The translations under genes and the position numbers were made by a program. The notes beneath the pieces were generated by a model. It did no database searches. It was not told the origin of the DNA and saw only the letters and a list, made by a program, of their open reading frames with translations. From positions 857,318 through 921,317 of the forward strand of contig NZ_JAQYUU010000001.1 of assembly GCF_028728205.1 (NCBI RefSeq): a stretch of 64,000 nucleotides of DNA, written 5' to 3'. This stretch comes from Clostridium sp. 'White wine YQ'. Its GTDB lineage: Bacteria; Bacillota; Clostridia; Clostridiales; Clostridiaceae. Each line of letters begins with the position of its first letter. Within the stretch, counting starts at the first letter, position 1. Positions 16,535-24,348 of this stretch are shown one piece after another.

Positions 16535-17404
16535 ATGATTACAAAAGATAAAAATATAGAGTGCGGATATGTAACAACTGAAGGTGATAACTTATACTAC
16601 GAAGTACGTGGTAATGGTAAAACTCTATTGTTGATTCCTGCTGGTGAGGGAAAATACTATTCAGGTCTTGCAGATATACTTAGCAATGAGTATAAAGTTA
16701 TAACTTATGATCGTCGTGCAAATGGACGAAGTACGATAAATGACCCTCAGAATTTTGAGATTGGCCAGCAAAGTCGTGATGCTGTAGCTATTTTACACGC
16801 AGTAGGTGAGGAATCAAGTTTTGTATTTGGTAATAGTGCAGGTGCAGTAATTGCACTGGATATGGCAAAGACATATCCAGGTTCTGTTCTTGCTGTGATA
16901 GCCCACGAAGCACCAATGGCAAGGATGCATCCAGAAGCTCCAAAATGGCAACGATTTTTTGCTAGGGTATATTTAACAGCATTTCGCTTTGGGTCAACAG
17001 TTGCATCACTTAGGTTTATGTTTGGTGCTCAGGTTCCTGTAATAAAGATGATTAAGGCATCAAAAAAGGCAGAAGAATATATAAGAAAATACAACAGTCC
17101 AACAGATGAACATCATAAAAGTTCAAATAATGAAGCAGATATCCCAATGAAGCTTGAATTGCTCCAAGTTACTAACTATATGCCAGATGTTGAAAGACTT
17201 AAGAAGAGTGGTGTCAAGGTATTTATGGCAGTTGGAGAATGGTCTTTAAATAAGAAGACATGGTATGCAATAAGTAATAAAGTTTTAGCAGAGAAATTAG
17301 AGTGTGAGCTGGTGACCTTTCCAGGACATCATGGTTCCTTAGCGGATATGCCTGATGAATGGGCTTTAACGCTAAGGAATATATTACACAAGGTAGAATA
17401 CTAA
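16535..17404 (+). CDS. Alpha/beta-fold hydrolase
   Basis: Typical alpha/beta hydrolase: oxyanion-side segment LLLIPAGEGKYY, YDRRANGRS, nucleophile elbow GNSAGA with Ser101, and a late His in FPGHHGSL. The 289-residue length includes a small helical cap. The annotation-level substrate is unknown (ester, lactone or epoxide). AGGAGGTAATTAGT is a strong ribosome binding site. It converges with the TetR gene at 17461, with only 56 bases between stops. Confidence 0.87.
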   Translation: MITKDKNIECGYVTTEGDNLYYEVRGNGKTLLLIPAGEGKYYSGLADILSNEYKVITYDRRANGRSTINDPQNFEIGQQSRDAVAILHAVGEESSFVFGNSAGAVIALDMAKTYPGSVLAVIAHEAPMARMHPEAPKWQRFFARVYLTAFRFGSTVASLRFMFGAQVPVIKMIKASKKAEEYIRKYNSPTDEHHKSSNNEADIPMKLELLQVTNYMPDVERLKKSGVKVFMAVGEWSLNKKTWYAISNKVLAEKLECELVTFPGHHGSLADMPDEWALTLRNILHKVEY

Positions 17405-17460
17405 AGGGAGGATTTATACTAATGAATTGATATAAATCCTCGCTGAAAAAAATAAGATAG

Positions 17461-18048
17461 TTATACATTACTAGTGCGATATAAATCCAGACCTTTCATT
17501 ACATAGGGACGGACAATATCTACAAGTAAATTGATTTGATTATTTTCACCAGATATAAACCAAGAATAAGTAGCACTATAGATAGCTGAACATGTCATGG
17601 CTGAAATGATTTTTATATTTAGGTTGTCTTTTATACTGAAAGTATTTCCTTTCGAAAATATATCTCCTATAGTTTGCTCAAGCATATTTTTTATCTTATT
17701 GTCAACAAGCGTAGCGATGGATTTGGAATTCCATCCGCATATCTTATAAAAAGTTACAATGTAATTGTGTGTTAATAAGATTAATTTGTTACATATTTCA
17801 TCTGTAAATTCCTGAGCAGACATAACTTCTTCAGGAATCATCTTATAAAAAGCTTGTTCTGTAATTTCTTCTAACAAAGCATATTTATCTTCATAATGTG
17901 CATAAAAGGTAGCACGGTTAATAGAAGCTCTCTCTGCAATATCTTTTATAGTAATTGCATCAAATCCTTTTTTCTGTAATAAAATGCTGAAGGCGTCCCT
18001 TATTAATTGTCGTGTGCGTAAAACTCTTGGATCTTCTTGATTTACCAT
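17461..18048 (-). CDS. TetR-family regulator, paralogue of the one at 20845
   Basis: HTH in residues about 8-55 (ITIKDIAERASINRATFYAHYEDKYALLEE), then a helical effector domain of about 135 residues. The start MVNQEDPRV at 18048 was chosen because GGAAAGGA lies just before it; the eight further upstream codons overlap that site. The DPRVxRTRxLI opening and many HTH residues are shared with the TetR at 20845. It is divergent from a ketopantoate-reductase-like gene, and the spacer carries two exact mirror copies of a 14-base palindrome-like site, so it probably represses itself and its neighbour. Confidence 0.9.
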   Translation of the reverse strand: MVNQEDPRVLRTRQLIRDAFSILLQKKGFDAITIKDIAERASINRATFYAHYEDKYALLEEITEQAFYKMIPEEVMSAQEFTDEICNKLILLTHNYIVTFYKICGWNSKSIATLVDNKIKNMLEQTIGDIFSKGNTFSIKDNLNIKIISAMTCSAIYSATYSWFISGENNQINLLVDIVRPYVMKGLDLYRTSNV

Positions 18049-18084
18049 ATATATTCCTTTCCAAAACATCAAATTTTAAAATTT

Positions 18085-18098
18085 GTTGTTTAAGCAAC
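18085..18098. promoter_or_regulatory. TetR operator copy 1
   Basis: GTTGTTTAAGCAAC, a near-perfect palindrome 37 bases before the TetR start. It is the exact reverse complement of the site at 18161. Confidence 0.7.
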
Positions 18099-18160
18099 TT
18101 TTCATTTATTCTGATGGTTGTAGTCATAAGAGCATCGTACTAATATAATATCATACAGGT

Positions 18161-18174
18161 GTTGCTTAAACAAC
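18161..18174. promoter_or_regulatory. TetR operator copy 2
   Basis: GTTGCTTAAACAAC, reverse complement of the 18085 site. It lies just downstream of a TATAAT (18144-18149) serving the ketopantoate-reductase-like gene, a position that would block initiation. Confidence 0.7.
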
Positions 18175-18205
18175 GTGTGAATAATTTTAAGAAAGGAATG
18201 ACAAT

Positions 18206-19099
18206 ATGAATATAAAGCAAAAAAGAATTTTGATATTTGGAGCAGGGGTGGTTGGAAGTATATATGCACTCAGATTTGCTCAGTCTGGAATGGATGTCAC
18301 ACTACTATCGAGAGGAAAGAGGTTAGAGGAATTAAAAAATGATGGATTACGATATAACGACAATGGAAAGATAAAGAGTATGTCTATTAAGACAATCGAA
18401 AAATTGGAAGATGATGATATTTATGATTTCATCTTTGTTACTGTACGTTATGATCAGGCTGAATCTGCGCTGCATACAATTAAGAATAATCGTAGTAAAA
18501 CTATTATCACCTTAACCAATACTATGGGATATGACCACTGGCTTGAAATTGTAGGAGACAGATTGCTTCCTGGATTTCCAGGCGCAGGTGGAGATATGAA
18601 GGAGGGTATTCTGTATGCACAATTTGGTTCCGAAAAGCATCAAGGAACTATTTTTGGTGAAATAAATGGACAAATTACCGAAAGAGTGAAAGAACTTGCG
18701 CAAATATTTGAAGCTTCAAATTTACATTATGAAATACAAGAAAACATAACAGCATTTCACATTTCCCATACAGCAACTGCTATAGTTATAAAACATTTTT
18801 ATACCAATACTGGTATGATGGATATAGAAACAGCAAAAAGCGAAAGCACCTTACTAAACATTGCCACAGAGTTAAAACAAAATATACATATGGTAGCCCA
18901 AGCTGGAATTCCAGTAATCCCACCAGAAACTAAGGCATTAGGAGAAATGTCAGAAATGGATATTATTAATATGTACAGAAAGATGCTCAGCATAGAGTTT
19001 ACCATTGATGTTTTGCTTGGAAACCATGCTGTAAGTGCAAAAGAAGAAATAATGCAGTTAGATGAGATATTTAATAAAAAGATACGTGATAGACCATGA
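18206..19099 (+). CDS. Ketopantoate reductase (PanE/ApbA)-family protein
   Basis: N-terminal NADP Rossmann fold with ILIFGAGVVGSIYALR (GxGxxG at residues 11-16) and the early TLLSRG; all-helical C-terminal domain from about residue 170. The family reduces 2-dehydropantoate to pantoate, but many members not linked to panB/panC act on other 2-oxo acids. No coenzyme A genes are nearby here, and it is controlled with a TetR regulator, so a role outside pantothenate synthesis is likely. AAAGGAATGACAAT precedes the ATG. Confidence 0.85.
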   Translation: MNIKQKRILIFGAGVVGSIYALRFAQSGMDVTLLSRGKRLEELKNDGLRYNDNGKIKSMSIKTIEKLEDDDIYDFIFVTVRYDQAESALHTIKNNRSKTIITLTNTMGYDHWLEIVGDRLLPGFPGAGGDMKEGILYAQFGSEKHQGTIFGEINGQITERVKELAQIFEASNLHYEIQENITAFHISHTATAIVIKHFYTNTGMMDIETAKSESTLLNIATELKQNIHMVAQAGIPVIPPETKALGEMSEMDIINMYRKMLSIEFTIDVLLGNHAVSAKEEIMQLDEIFNKKIRDRP

Positions 19100-19134
19100 A
19101 ATAAACATTAAATTTATAAGTAACAGAAGTTTTT

Positions 19135-19176
19135 AGTCTTGATCAAGTATATTACTTGGTTAAGGCTATTTTTATT
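19135..19176 (+). terminator. Terminator after the ketopantoate-reductase-like gene
   Basis: AGTCTTGATCAAGTA pairs with TACTTGGTTAAGGCT (some G-U pairs), followed by ATTTTTATT. Confidence 0.75.
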
Positions 19177-19283
19177 CTTATAAACCTGGTTCGTTAGCAA
19201 TGCACTTTTACAAAATATGTTATAATAGAAAGATAATTGATTTTTAGTGAGATACAAGAAGTAATCTTAAAGGGGGCTTTAAT

Positions 19284-20162
19284 ATGGAAAATCTTAAAGT
19301 AGCTTTATTGCAGCTTATGCCTGAAGATACATTAGAGGGCAATATGCAGAAAGGATTGAACTATTGCAGAAGATCGAAAGAAATGGGTGCAGATATTGCA
19401 TTGTTTCCTGAAATGTGGAGCGTCGGTTATAATATCCCTGAAGATATAGATGAATTGAAGGCAAATGCTGTATCTGCTAATAGTAATTTTGTTAATTCAT
19501 TTGGTGAACTTGCAAAAGAACTTAATATGGCTATAGGAATAACATTTCTTGAAGCGTATGAGCCATTACCAAGGAACACCCTCTGTCTATTTGATCGTTT
19601 TGGTAACAAGGTACTTACCTATGCAAAGGTACATACCTGTGATTTTGGCGATGAATGTAGACTTACGGCAGGAGAAGATTTTTATGTTACTGATTTAGAT
19701 ACTAAGCAAGGTAATGTAAAAATAGGTGCAATGATTTGCTATGACAGGGAATTCCCAGAAAGTGCGAGAATTCTTATGCTAAAAGGCGCTGAGATTATTT
19801 TAGTACCAAACGCTTGCCCTATGGAGATAAATCGCATTTCACAACTGCGAGCAAGAGCATATGAAAATATGGTTGGTATTGCAACAGTAAATTATCCAAA
19901 AGGCAAACCTGACTGCAATGGCCATTCTTCTGCATTTGATGGAATTGCGTACAGGCCTTCAGATTTTAGTTCAAGAGATACCCTTATTATTGAAGCTGAT
20001 GAACGAGAGGGAATTTATATAGCTGACTTTCCTATAGATGAAATCAGAGAGTATAGAAGTAGTGAAGTACATGGTAATGCATATAGACATCCACAGAAGT
20101 ACAAATTACTTATTTCTGAAAGTATTGAAGAGCCATTCATCAGAAAGGATTACAGAAAATAG
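19284..20162 (+). CDS. Carbon-nitrogen hydrolase (nitrilase superfamily)
   Basis: Contains the full Glu-Lys-Cys triad: E43 in FPEMWS, K115 in AKVHTCDF and C152 in MICYDREFPES. The 292-residue length and motif style resemble the N-carbamoylputrescine amidase / beta-ureidopropionase / omega-amidase branches rather than true nitrilases. It hydrolyses a small linear amide or carbamoyl compound in the cytoplasm; the substrate is unknown. AAAGGGGGCTTTAAT gives a strong ribosome binding site. The GNAT gene 37 bases downstream may be cotranscribed. Confidence 0.9.
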   Translation: MENLKVALLQLMPEDTLEGNMQKGLNYCRRSKEMGADIALFPEMWSVGYNIPEDIDELKANAVSANSNFVNSFGELAKELNMAIGITFLEAYEPLPRNTLCLFDRFGNKVLTYAKVHTCDFGDECRLTAGEDFYVTDLDTKQGNVKIGAMICYDREFPESARILMLKGAEIILVPNACPMEINRISQLRARAYENMVGIATVNYPKGKPDCNGHSSAFDGIAYRPSDFSSRDTLIIEADEREGIYIADFPIDEIREYRSSEVHGNAYRHPQKYKLLISESIEEPFIRKDYRK

Positions 20163-20199
20163 CAAAAGAAAGCAAATATTATAGAGAGTAGGGATATAT

Positions 20200-20733
20200 A
20201 TGAGATTAGAAACTGATAGAACAGTTCTTCGTCATTTTGAAGAAAAAGACTTAGAAGATTTATATGATTATTGCAGTCAAGATGGTGTTGGAGAAATGGC
20301 TGGATGGAAGCATCATGAAAGTCTATCAACTTCAAAAGAAGTGCTAAAAAGAAATATTCAAAATAGTAATGTTTATGCAATAGAAAATAAAGAAAATGGA
20401 AAAGTGATTGGCCATATTGCAGTGAATAATGATTCTGAGAATGGAAGAGAAGATACAAAAGAATTGGGTTTTGCACTTAATCGTGATTACCATAATAAAG
20501 GAATAATGACGGAAGTAACTTATAAGATTTTGGATTATCTATTTTCTAATGAAATAGAATACGTATATGCTTGTTGTTTTCAAGATAACAAATCATCTAA
20601 ACGATTGATTGAAAAATGTGGGTTTACCCTCGAACAAGAAGGTTCATTCTATTCAGAATCTCTTGATAAAACATTTAAGTCCTATGAGTATGTTTATAGT
20701 AAGAATAATTGGAAGTTACAGAATAAACATTAA
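20200..20733 (+). CDS. GNAT N-acetyltransferase (RimJ/RimL-like)
   Basis: A 177-residue GNAT domain beginning RLETDRTVLRHFEEKDLEDLY, the usual opening of RimJ/RimL-type enzymes, with the acetyl-CoA-binding region around LGFALNRDYHNKGIMTEV and the SKRLIEKCGF helix. It uses acetyl-CoA to acetylate an amine: a protein N-terminus, amino acid, polyamine or antibiotic. It is close behind the carbon-nitrogen hydrolase gene, possibly one transcript, and ends before a strong bidirectional terminator. Confidence 0.88.
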   Translation: MRLETDRTVLRHFEEKDLEDLYDYCSQDGVGEMAGWKHHESLSTSKEVLKRNIQNSNVYAIENKENGKVIGHIAVNNDSENGREDTKELGFALNRDYHNKGIMTEVTYKILDYLFSNEIEYVYACCFQDNKSSKRLIEKCGFTLEQEGSFYSESLDKTFKSYEYVYSKNNWKLQNKH

Positions 20734-20820
20734 TTATATGAAAGATATCACTTAACTATGAGCTTATAGTATAGGATATAGATAAATGTCTTAAGTAAGA
20801 AATAAGTTTAACAAATGAAG

Positions 20821-20861
20821 AAAATAAGCTTTAGCTAGTTGTAGCTAAAGCTTATTTTTTA
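20821..20861. terminator. Bidirectional terminator between GNAT and TetR genes
   Basis: AAAATAAGCTTTAGCTA and TAGCTAAAGCTTATTTT flank a GTTG loop, with T-runs on both strands. The stop codon of the minus-strand TetR gene lies inside the stem. Confidence 0.85.
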
Positions 20862-21426
20862 TACCAGTAAGAATAAAGTCTATCACATCTTGAATTAAGA
20901 TTTCTTGATCAACTGGAGTTTTCTGCATTTTCCATCGATAAACAGCGTTATAAATTGAAGTGCTTATCATTGTTGAAATTAGTTCTATACGCATTATTTC
21001 ATGTTCAGCCAATACGGGTTCAATTTTTAGAGCTGTATATATAATAGAATAAAGCTCTTCAGTTATCTTATTTCCGATTAGCGGAAGTATGGAAATATAT
21101 CCGCAATCACAGGTAGCCTTTATCATTTCAAAGAAATCGCAAAGACAAAGAACCAAATTGCGTATTGAATGCTCGTTTATAGAGAGTTCCTCTTGAATCT
21201 TGCTTGATAGAAGTTCTGAGAATTTTTCAGCTATAAGTGTATCAAGAAGATCATATTTGTCAGTAAAATGTGCGTAGAAGGTTGTACGGTTTATGGTTGC
21301 AGTGGTGGTAATATCCTTCACCGTAATAGATTCGAAACCTTTTTTAGAGACCTCTGAAATAAACGCATTGATTATTAGGTCACGTGTTCTTTTTACTCTT
21401 GGATCATTTTCATTCATTGTTGCCAT
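20845..21426 (-). CDS. TetR-family regulator, paralogue of the one at 17461
   Basis: HTH at about residues 8-55 (ITVKDITTTATINRTTFYAH), opening MATMNENDPRVKRTRDLI. The start at 21426 follows AGGAGGT; six codons further upstream are the ribosome binding site itself. The C-terminal ligand domain has three cysteines in a CLCDFFEMIKATCDCG stretch, which could sense thiols, metals or oxidants. Divergent from an EFR1 flavodoxin-ferredoxin gene, with two dyads in the 200-base spacer, arguing for control of that gene and itself. Confidence 0.9.
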   Translation of the reverse strand: MATMNENDPRVKRTRDLIINAFISEVSKKGFESITVKDITTTATINRTTFYAHFTDKYDLLDTLIAEKFSELLSSKIQEELSINEHSIRNLVLCLCDFFEMIKATCDCGYISILPLIGNKITEELYSIIYTALKIEPVLAEHEIMRIELISTMISTSIYNAVYRWKMQKTPVDQEILIQDVIDFILTGIKNKL

Positions 21427-21467
21427 TGATAAACCTCCTCTCAAAAGAAATTATTTATTTAACGGAC

Positions 21468-21511
21468 AGATTTAAAGGAGTGTTACCTAACCGACACTTC
21501 CTTAAATCTGT
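21468..21511. promoter_or_regulatory. Long imperfect dyad in the TetR/EFR1 spacer
   Basis: CAGATTTAAAGGAGTGT is mirrored by ACACTTCCTTAAATCTG (15 of 17 positions), separated by 10 bases. It may be an operator or an RNA hairpin in the TetR leader. Confidence 0.5.
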
Positions 21512-21563
21512 TGATTGTAAAGCATATAAGCATAGTATATATTCTTAGTATAAGAGACATGTG

Positions 21564-21615
21564 TTGCTTTTGCAATATGTGTTGAGTTTGACAGTAGTAT
21601 TTAATTATCTATAAT
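21564..21615 (+). promoter_or_regulatory. EFR1 promoter with upstream TTGC/GCAA palindrome
   Basis: TTGACA (21588-21593), 16-base spacer, TATAAT (21610-21615). Just upstream, TTGCTTTTGCAA (21564-21575) resembles the operators of the paralogous TetR at 18085 and 18161. Confidence 0.6.
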
Positions 21616-21632
21616 TTTAGGAGGAAGTTTTT

Positions 21633-22394
21633 ATGATTTTTTATTTTAGCGGCACAGGTAATTCTGCAGCAATAGCAAAGAAAATTGCTTCAAATATTGA
21701 GAATGAGAAGGTTATTTTTATCCCGGATCTCTTAAATTCAAATGCGGACTTATCTATATATAACAATGAAGAAAGAATAGGTTTTGTTTTTCCATGTTAT
21801 ACGGCAAATCCACCAAAGATGGTTTTAGAGTTCTGTGAAAGATTATCAAAGCAGATTGATTTTAGCAATAAATATGTTTATTCAGTAATAAATTATGCTA
21901 ATCATGTTGAGGCAGCATATTTAACCTTTAAGAAGAAATTACCCAAACTAGATAGTTGGTTTGAAATAACCATGCCTGGGAATATTATTTTGAGAAATTT
22001 TAATATTAGGGATAAAGAATATAATAAGAAATTATTAGATGATTCTGAAATTATAATCAGTAAATTTGTGCAAGATATTAAGGGAAAAAGAGCAATAATA
22101 ATGTACAAAAACTCAGATATTAAAGCACTATTATCTACAAAACTTGGATTAGTGTTACATGAAATTGTATTTACCAGTCAACGTAAAAAGTTCTATGCAG
22201 ATGATAACTGTGTAAACTGCGGAAAGTGTGAGAAAGTATGTCCAACTAATAATATAACCTTAAAAGATAAACCTCTTTGGGGAAATAACTGTACTGCCTG
22301 CCTTGCATGTATTAATAGATGTCCTAAAAAAGCAATTCAAAATGGGAAAGAAACAATAAAGAAGGATAGATATGTTCATCCAGATTATAAATAG
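21633..22394 (+). CDS. EFR1-family flavodoxin-ferredoxin fusion, second copy
   Basis: Flavodoxin domain with the FMN loop SGTGNS at residues 6-11, then two 4Fe-4S motifs, CVNCGKCEKVCP (193-204) and CTACLACINRCP (220-231), and the shared RYxHPD ending. It has the same architecture as the gene at 8452 but is only moderately similar and AT-rich like its surroundings, so it is a diverged paralogue rather than a recent copy. It should carry electrons in the cytoplasm. AGGAGGAAGTTTTT precedes the ATG. Regulation is probably by the divergent TetR. Confidence 0.9.
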   Translation: MIFYFSGTGNSAAIAKKIASNIENEKVIFIPDLLNSNADLSIYNNEERIGFVFPCYTANPPKMVLEFCERLSKQIDFSNKYVYSVINYANHVEAAYLTFKKKLPKLDSWFEITMPGNIILRNFNIRDKEYNKKLLDDSEIIISKFVQDIKGKRAIIMYKNSDIKALLSTKLGLVLHEIVFTSQRKKFYADDNCVNCGKCEKVCPTNNITLKDKPLWGNNCTACLACINRCPKKAIQNGKETIKKDRYVHPDYK

Positions 22395-22410
22395 AGTAGG
22401 AGCTGGTCAT

Positions 22411-22467
22411 ATGTTAATGATAGAAAAAGTAGAAGAGGTAGGGAAGGCCATTAAAAATTTTATTTAA
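22411..22467 (+). other. Short open frame after EFR1, possible truncated gene
   Basis: ATG at 22411, preceded by GTAGGAGC, opens 18 codons (MLMIEKVEEVGKAIKNFI) to TAA. It reads like the natural N-terminus of a protein whose remainder is lost. No function suggested. Confidence 0.25.
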
Positions 22468-22580
22468 AATTTGATGTGTTTTTCTACAATACATTTAATG
22501 TGGTTCTTGATATAATGTAGTTACCATGTATTTACAATAGTGAATACTATTAAAGATGTATCTAATATGAGAGGTGTATC

Positions 22581-23513
22581 ATGAAGAAATTATCTCAAGA
22601 AGCGTATCAAGAAATTAGTGGATGGGTTCATAGGAATGCAAGGCCCCTTGATTTGGCATTGTGGCAATATCATTTTGAAAATGGAAGTAAGGATGCAGTA
22701 ATTTCAGCATTAACATATTACCAAAATAGTGACGGTGGTTTTGGTAATACAATTGATGCCGACAATTGGAATCCAAATTCTACTCCCTATAATGCCTATA
22801 TTGTAATAAAAATGCTTAGGCAAATAAATTTTACTGATGTTACTCATTCTATGTATCAATCAATATTCAACTATCTTGAAAATACTGAGTACAAAGCAGA
22901 CTATGGCTGGTTTTTTACTATTCCATCAAATGATGGCTATCCTCATGGATGTTGGTGGGATTTTAATGAGCAAACAAACACATTTCAAAGCATTGGAATT
23001 ACAGCAAGTCTGTGTGGTTTCATCCTAAGGTATTGTGATAATAAGTCTAAGGTATATGAAATGGCTTTTTCCTATACAAACATGCTAATAGAAAAACTTA
23101 AATCGAAAGCTGATTACGGAGATATGGGTGTTCAAGGGTATTGCGAATTACTAGAAGACATAGAAGCCTCAGATGTTAAGGATTACTTTGATTATGAATA
23201 TCTTTGTGAAAAATTAGCTGTTTTGGTTCGCAACAAAATAAATAATGAAAAAGATAACTTTATGGCAAATCCTCTAGATTTCATTTTGTCACCTAAAAGC
23301 AGATTTTACGAAGAAAATAAAGTCGAAGTGGAGTTAGCTCTTGATTTATTAATAGAAGAAAGACCAGAATCTAGTGTTTGGAATATCCCTTGGGAATGGT
23401 ATGATGGGGGAAAGTATTCTAAAGAATTTGCCATTAGCGAAAATTGGTGGAAAGCATATAAAGCGATGGAAAAACTTTTGCAGCTAAAGAGTTTTGGGAG
23501 ACTAGACAATTAG
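22581..23513 (+). CDS. Prenyltransferase/terpene-cyclase-fold (alpha-toroid) protein
   Basis: A 310-residue soluble protein with the QNSDGGFGN repeat signature of squalene-cyclase and prenyltransferase beta-subunit folds, plus other Trp/Gly-rich helical repeats (YGWFF, HGCWWDF, SIGITASLCGFIL). It lacks the DxDD of class II cyclases and membrane-inserting segments, so catalysis is doubtful; such proteins in Firmicutes are mostly uncharacterised. GAGAGGTG precedes the ATG. It is a single gene followed by a strong terminator. Confidence 0.7.
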   Translation: MKKLSQEAYQEISGWVHRNARPLDLALWQYHFENGSKDAVISALTYYQNSDGGFGNTIDADNWNPNSTPYNAYIVIKMLRQINFTDVTHSMYQSIFNYLENTEYKADYGWFFTIPSNDGYPHGCWWDFNEQTNTFQSIGITASLCGFILRYCDNKSKVYEMAFSYTNMLIEKLKSKADYGDMGVQGYCELLEDIEASDVKDYFDYEYLCEKLAVLVRNKINNEKDNFMANPLDFILSPKSRFYEENKVEVELALDLLIEERPESSVWNIPWEWYDGGKYSKEFAISENWWKAYKAMEKLLQLKSFGRLDN

Positions 23514-23534
23514 TTTAATATTATATTATGATGA

Positions 23535-23569
23535 AAACTCTTACCCAAAAAATAGGTAAGAGTTTTTTT
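23535..23569 (+). terminator. Terminator after the alpha-toroid protein gene
   Basis: AAACTCTTACC (23535-23545) pairs with GGTAAGAGTTT (23555-23565), followed by seven T. Confidence 0.9.
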
Positions 23570-23717
23570 GTTAAATAAAAGAAGGATATTTCTATAATTA
23601 GGTTAGAAAATGGAAGCAATAAATAATGGTTAGAATAGTATGGTATAATTGTAAATATTATAACAAAGATGAATTTATGTATTTTATTTAGTATTGTGAA
23701 AGTAAAGAGGTGATTAA

Positions 23718-24293
23718 ATGTTTGAAGAAGGTTTCCCTGATGATTTAAGAGATGATGTATTGCTAGTAGTTAAGTTAATTCCATTTAAAACTTTTTCAGA
23801 CATAAGTATAGTTACATCAGCGGATTATATTCAGTATTTTCAAGAGGGGCGATTGATTAAATTCCCGCATCGCATATATTTCATTGATTTAGATAGTGAG
23901 TGCATGGATAAATTAACTTTACAACAACAAATGATTTTACATTGCATCTATACAAGAAGTTGCGATGGCTATGTCCGGCAAAAACATTTACGAGCACTAC
24001 TTGAAAAGGAGTATGAAGAGTGGACTATCCCGTATATTGTAAAACTCTGTGACGAGTATGTTGTTCAAATAATAGAAATGACTTATGATATTTTGAAATT
24101 ACAAAATACAGAAAAAATCAAGAAATTTTGTTGGGAAAATAGACAAGCTTTCTCGAGTAGTTATGATAGAATGACTAGTTATTGGAATGAATATTATAGA
24201 TATGAATACAATTATTTTAGTGATTATATCGGAAGAAAATTGTTCATAGAATGTTTTGGTTATTCTAAGTCAGTTAAAAAAGCCATAAAATAG
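23718..24293 (+). CDS. Uncharacterised 191-residue protein
   Basis: Good AGAGGTGATTAA site. Soluble, acidic N-terminus (MFEEGFPDDLRDD), then a mixed alpha/beta half and a helical, aromatic C-terminus. The sequence pattern (FPHRIYFIDLD, then LTLQQQMILHCIYTRSCDGYVRQKHL) suggests a small conserved Firmicute family seen as hypothetical. No catalytic or metal-binding motif is convincing. Monocistronic between two terminators. Confidence 0.7.
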   Translation: MFEEGFPDDLRDDVLLVVKLIPFKTFSDISIVTSADYIQYFQEGRLIKFPHRIYFIDLDSECMDKLTLQQQMILHCIYTRSCDGYVRQKHLRALLEKEYEEWTIPYIVKLCDEYVVQIIEMTYDILKLQNTEKIKKFCWENRQAFSSSYDRMTSYWNEYYRYEYNYFSDYIGRKLFIECFGYSKSVKKAIK

Positions 24294-24348
24294 TCTGTGT
24301 AAACTTCAGAAATTAACAATAATGAAGTAAACACAGACTATTTATTTT
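24291..24348. terminator. Bidirectional terminator
   Basis: TAGTCTGTGTaAACTTC is mirrored by GAAGTaAACACAGACTA, followed by TTTATTTT. It overlaps the stop codon of the plus-strand gene and serves the convergent epoxide hydrolase gene. Confidence 0.8.
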
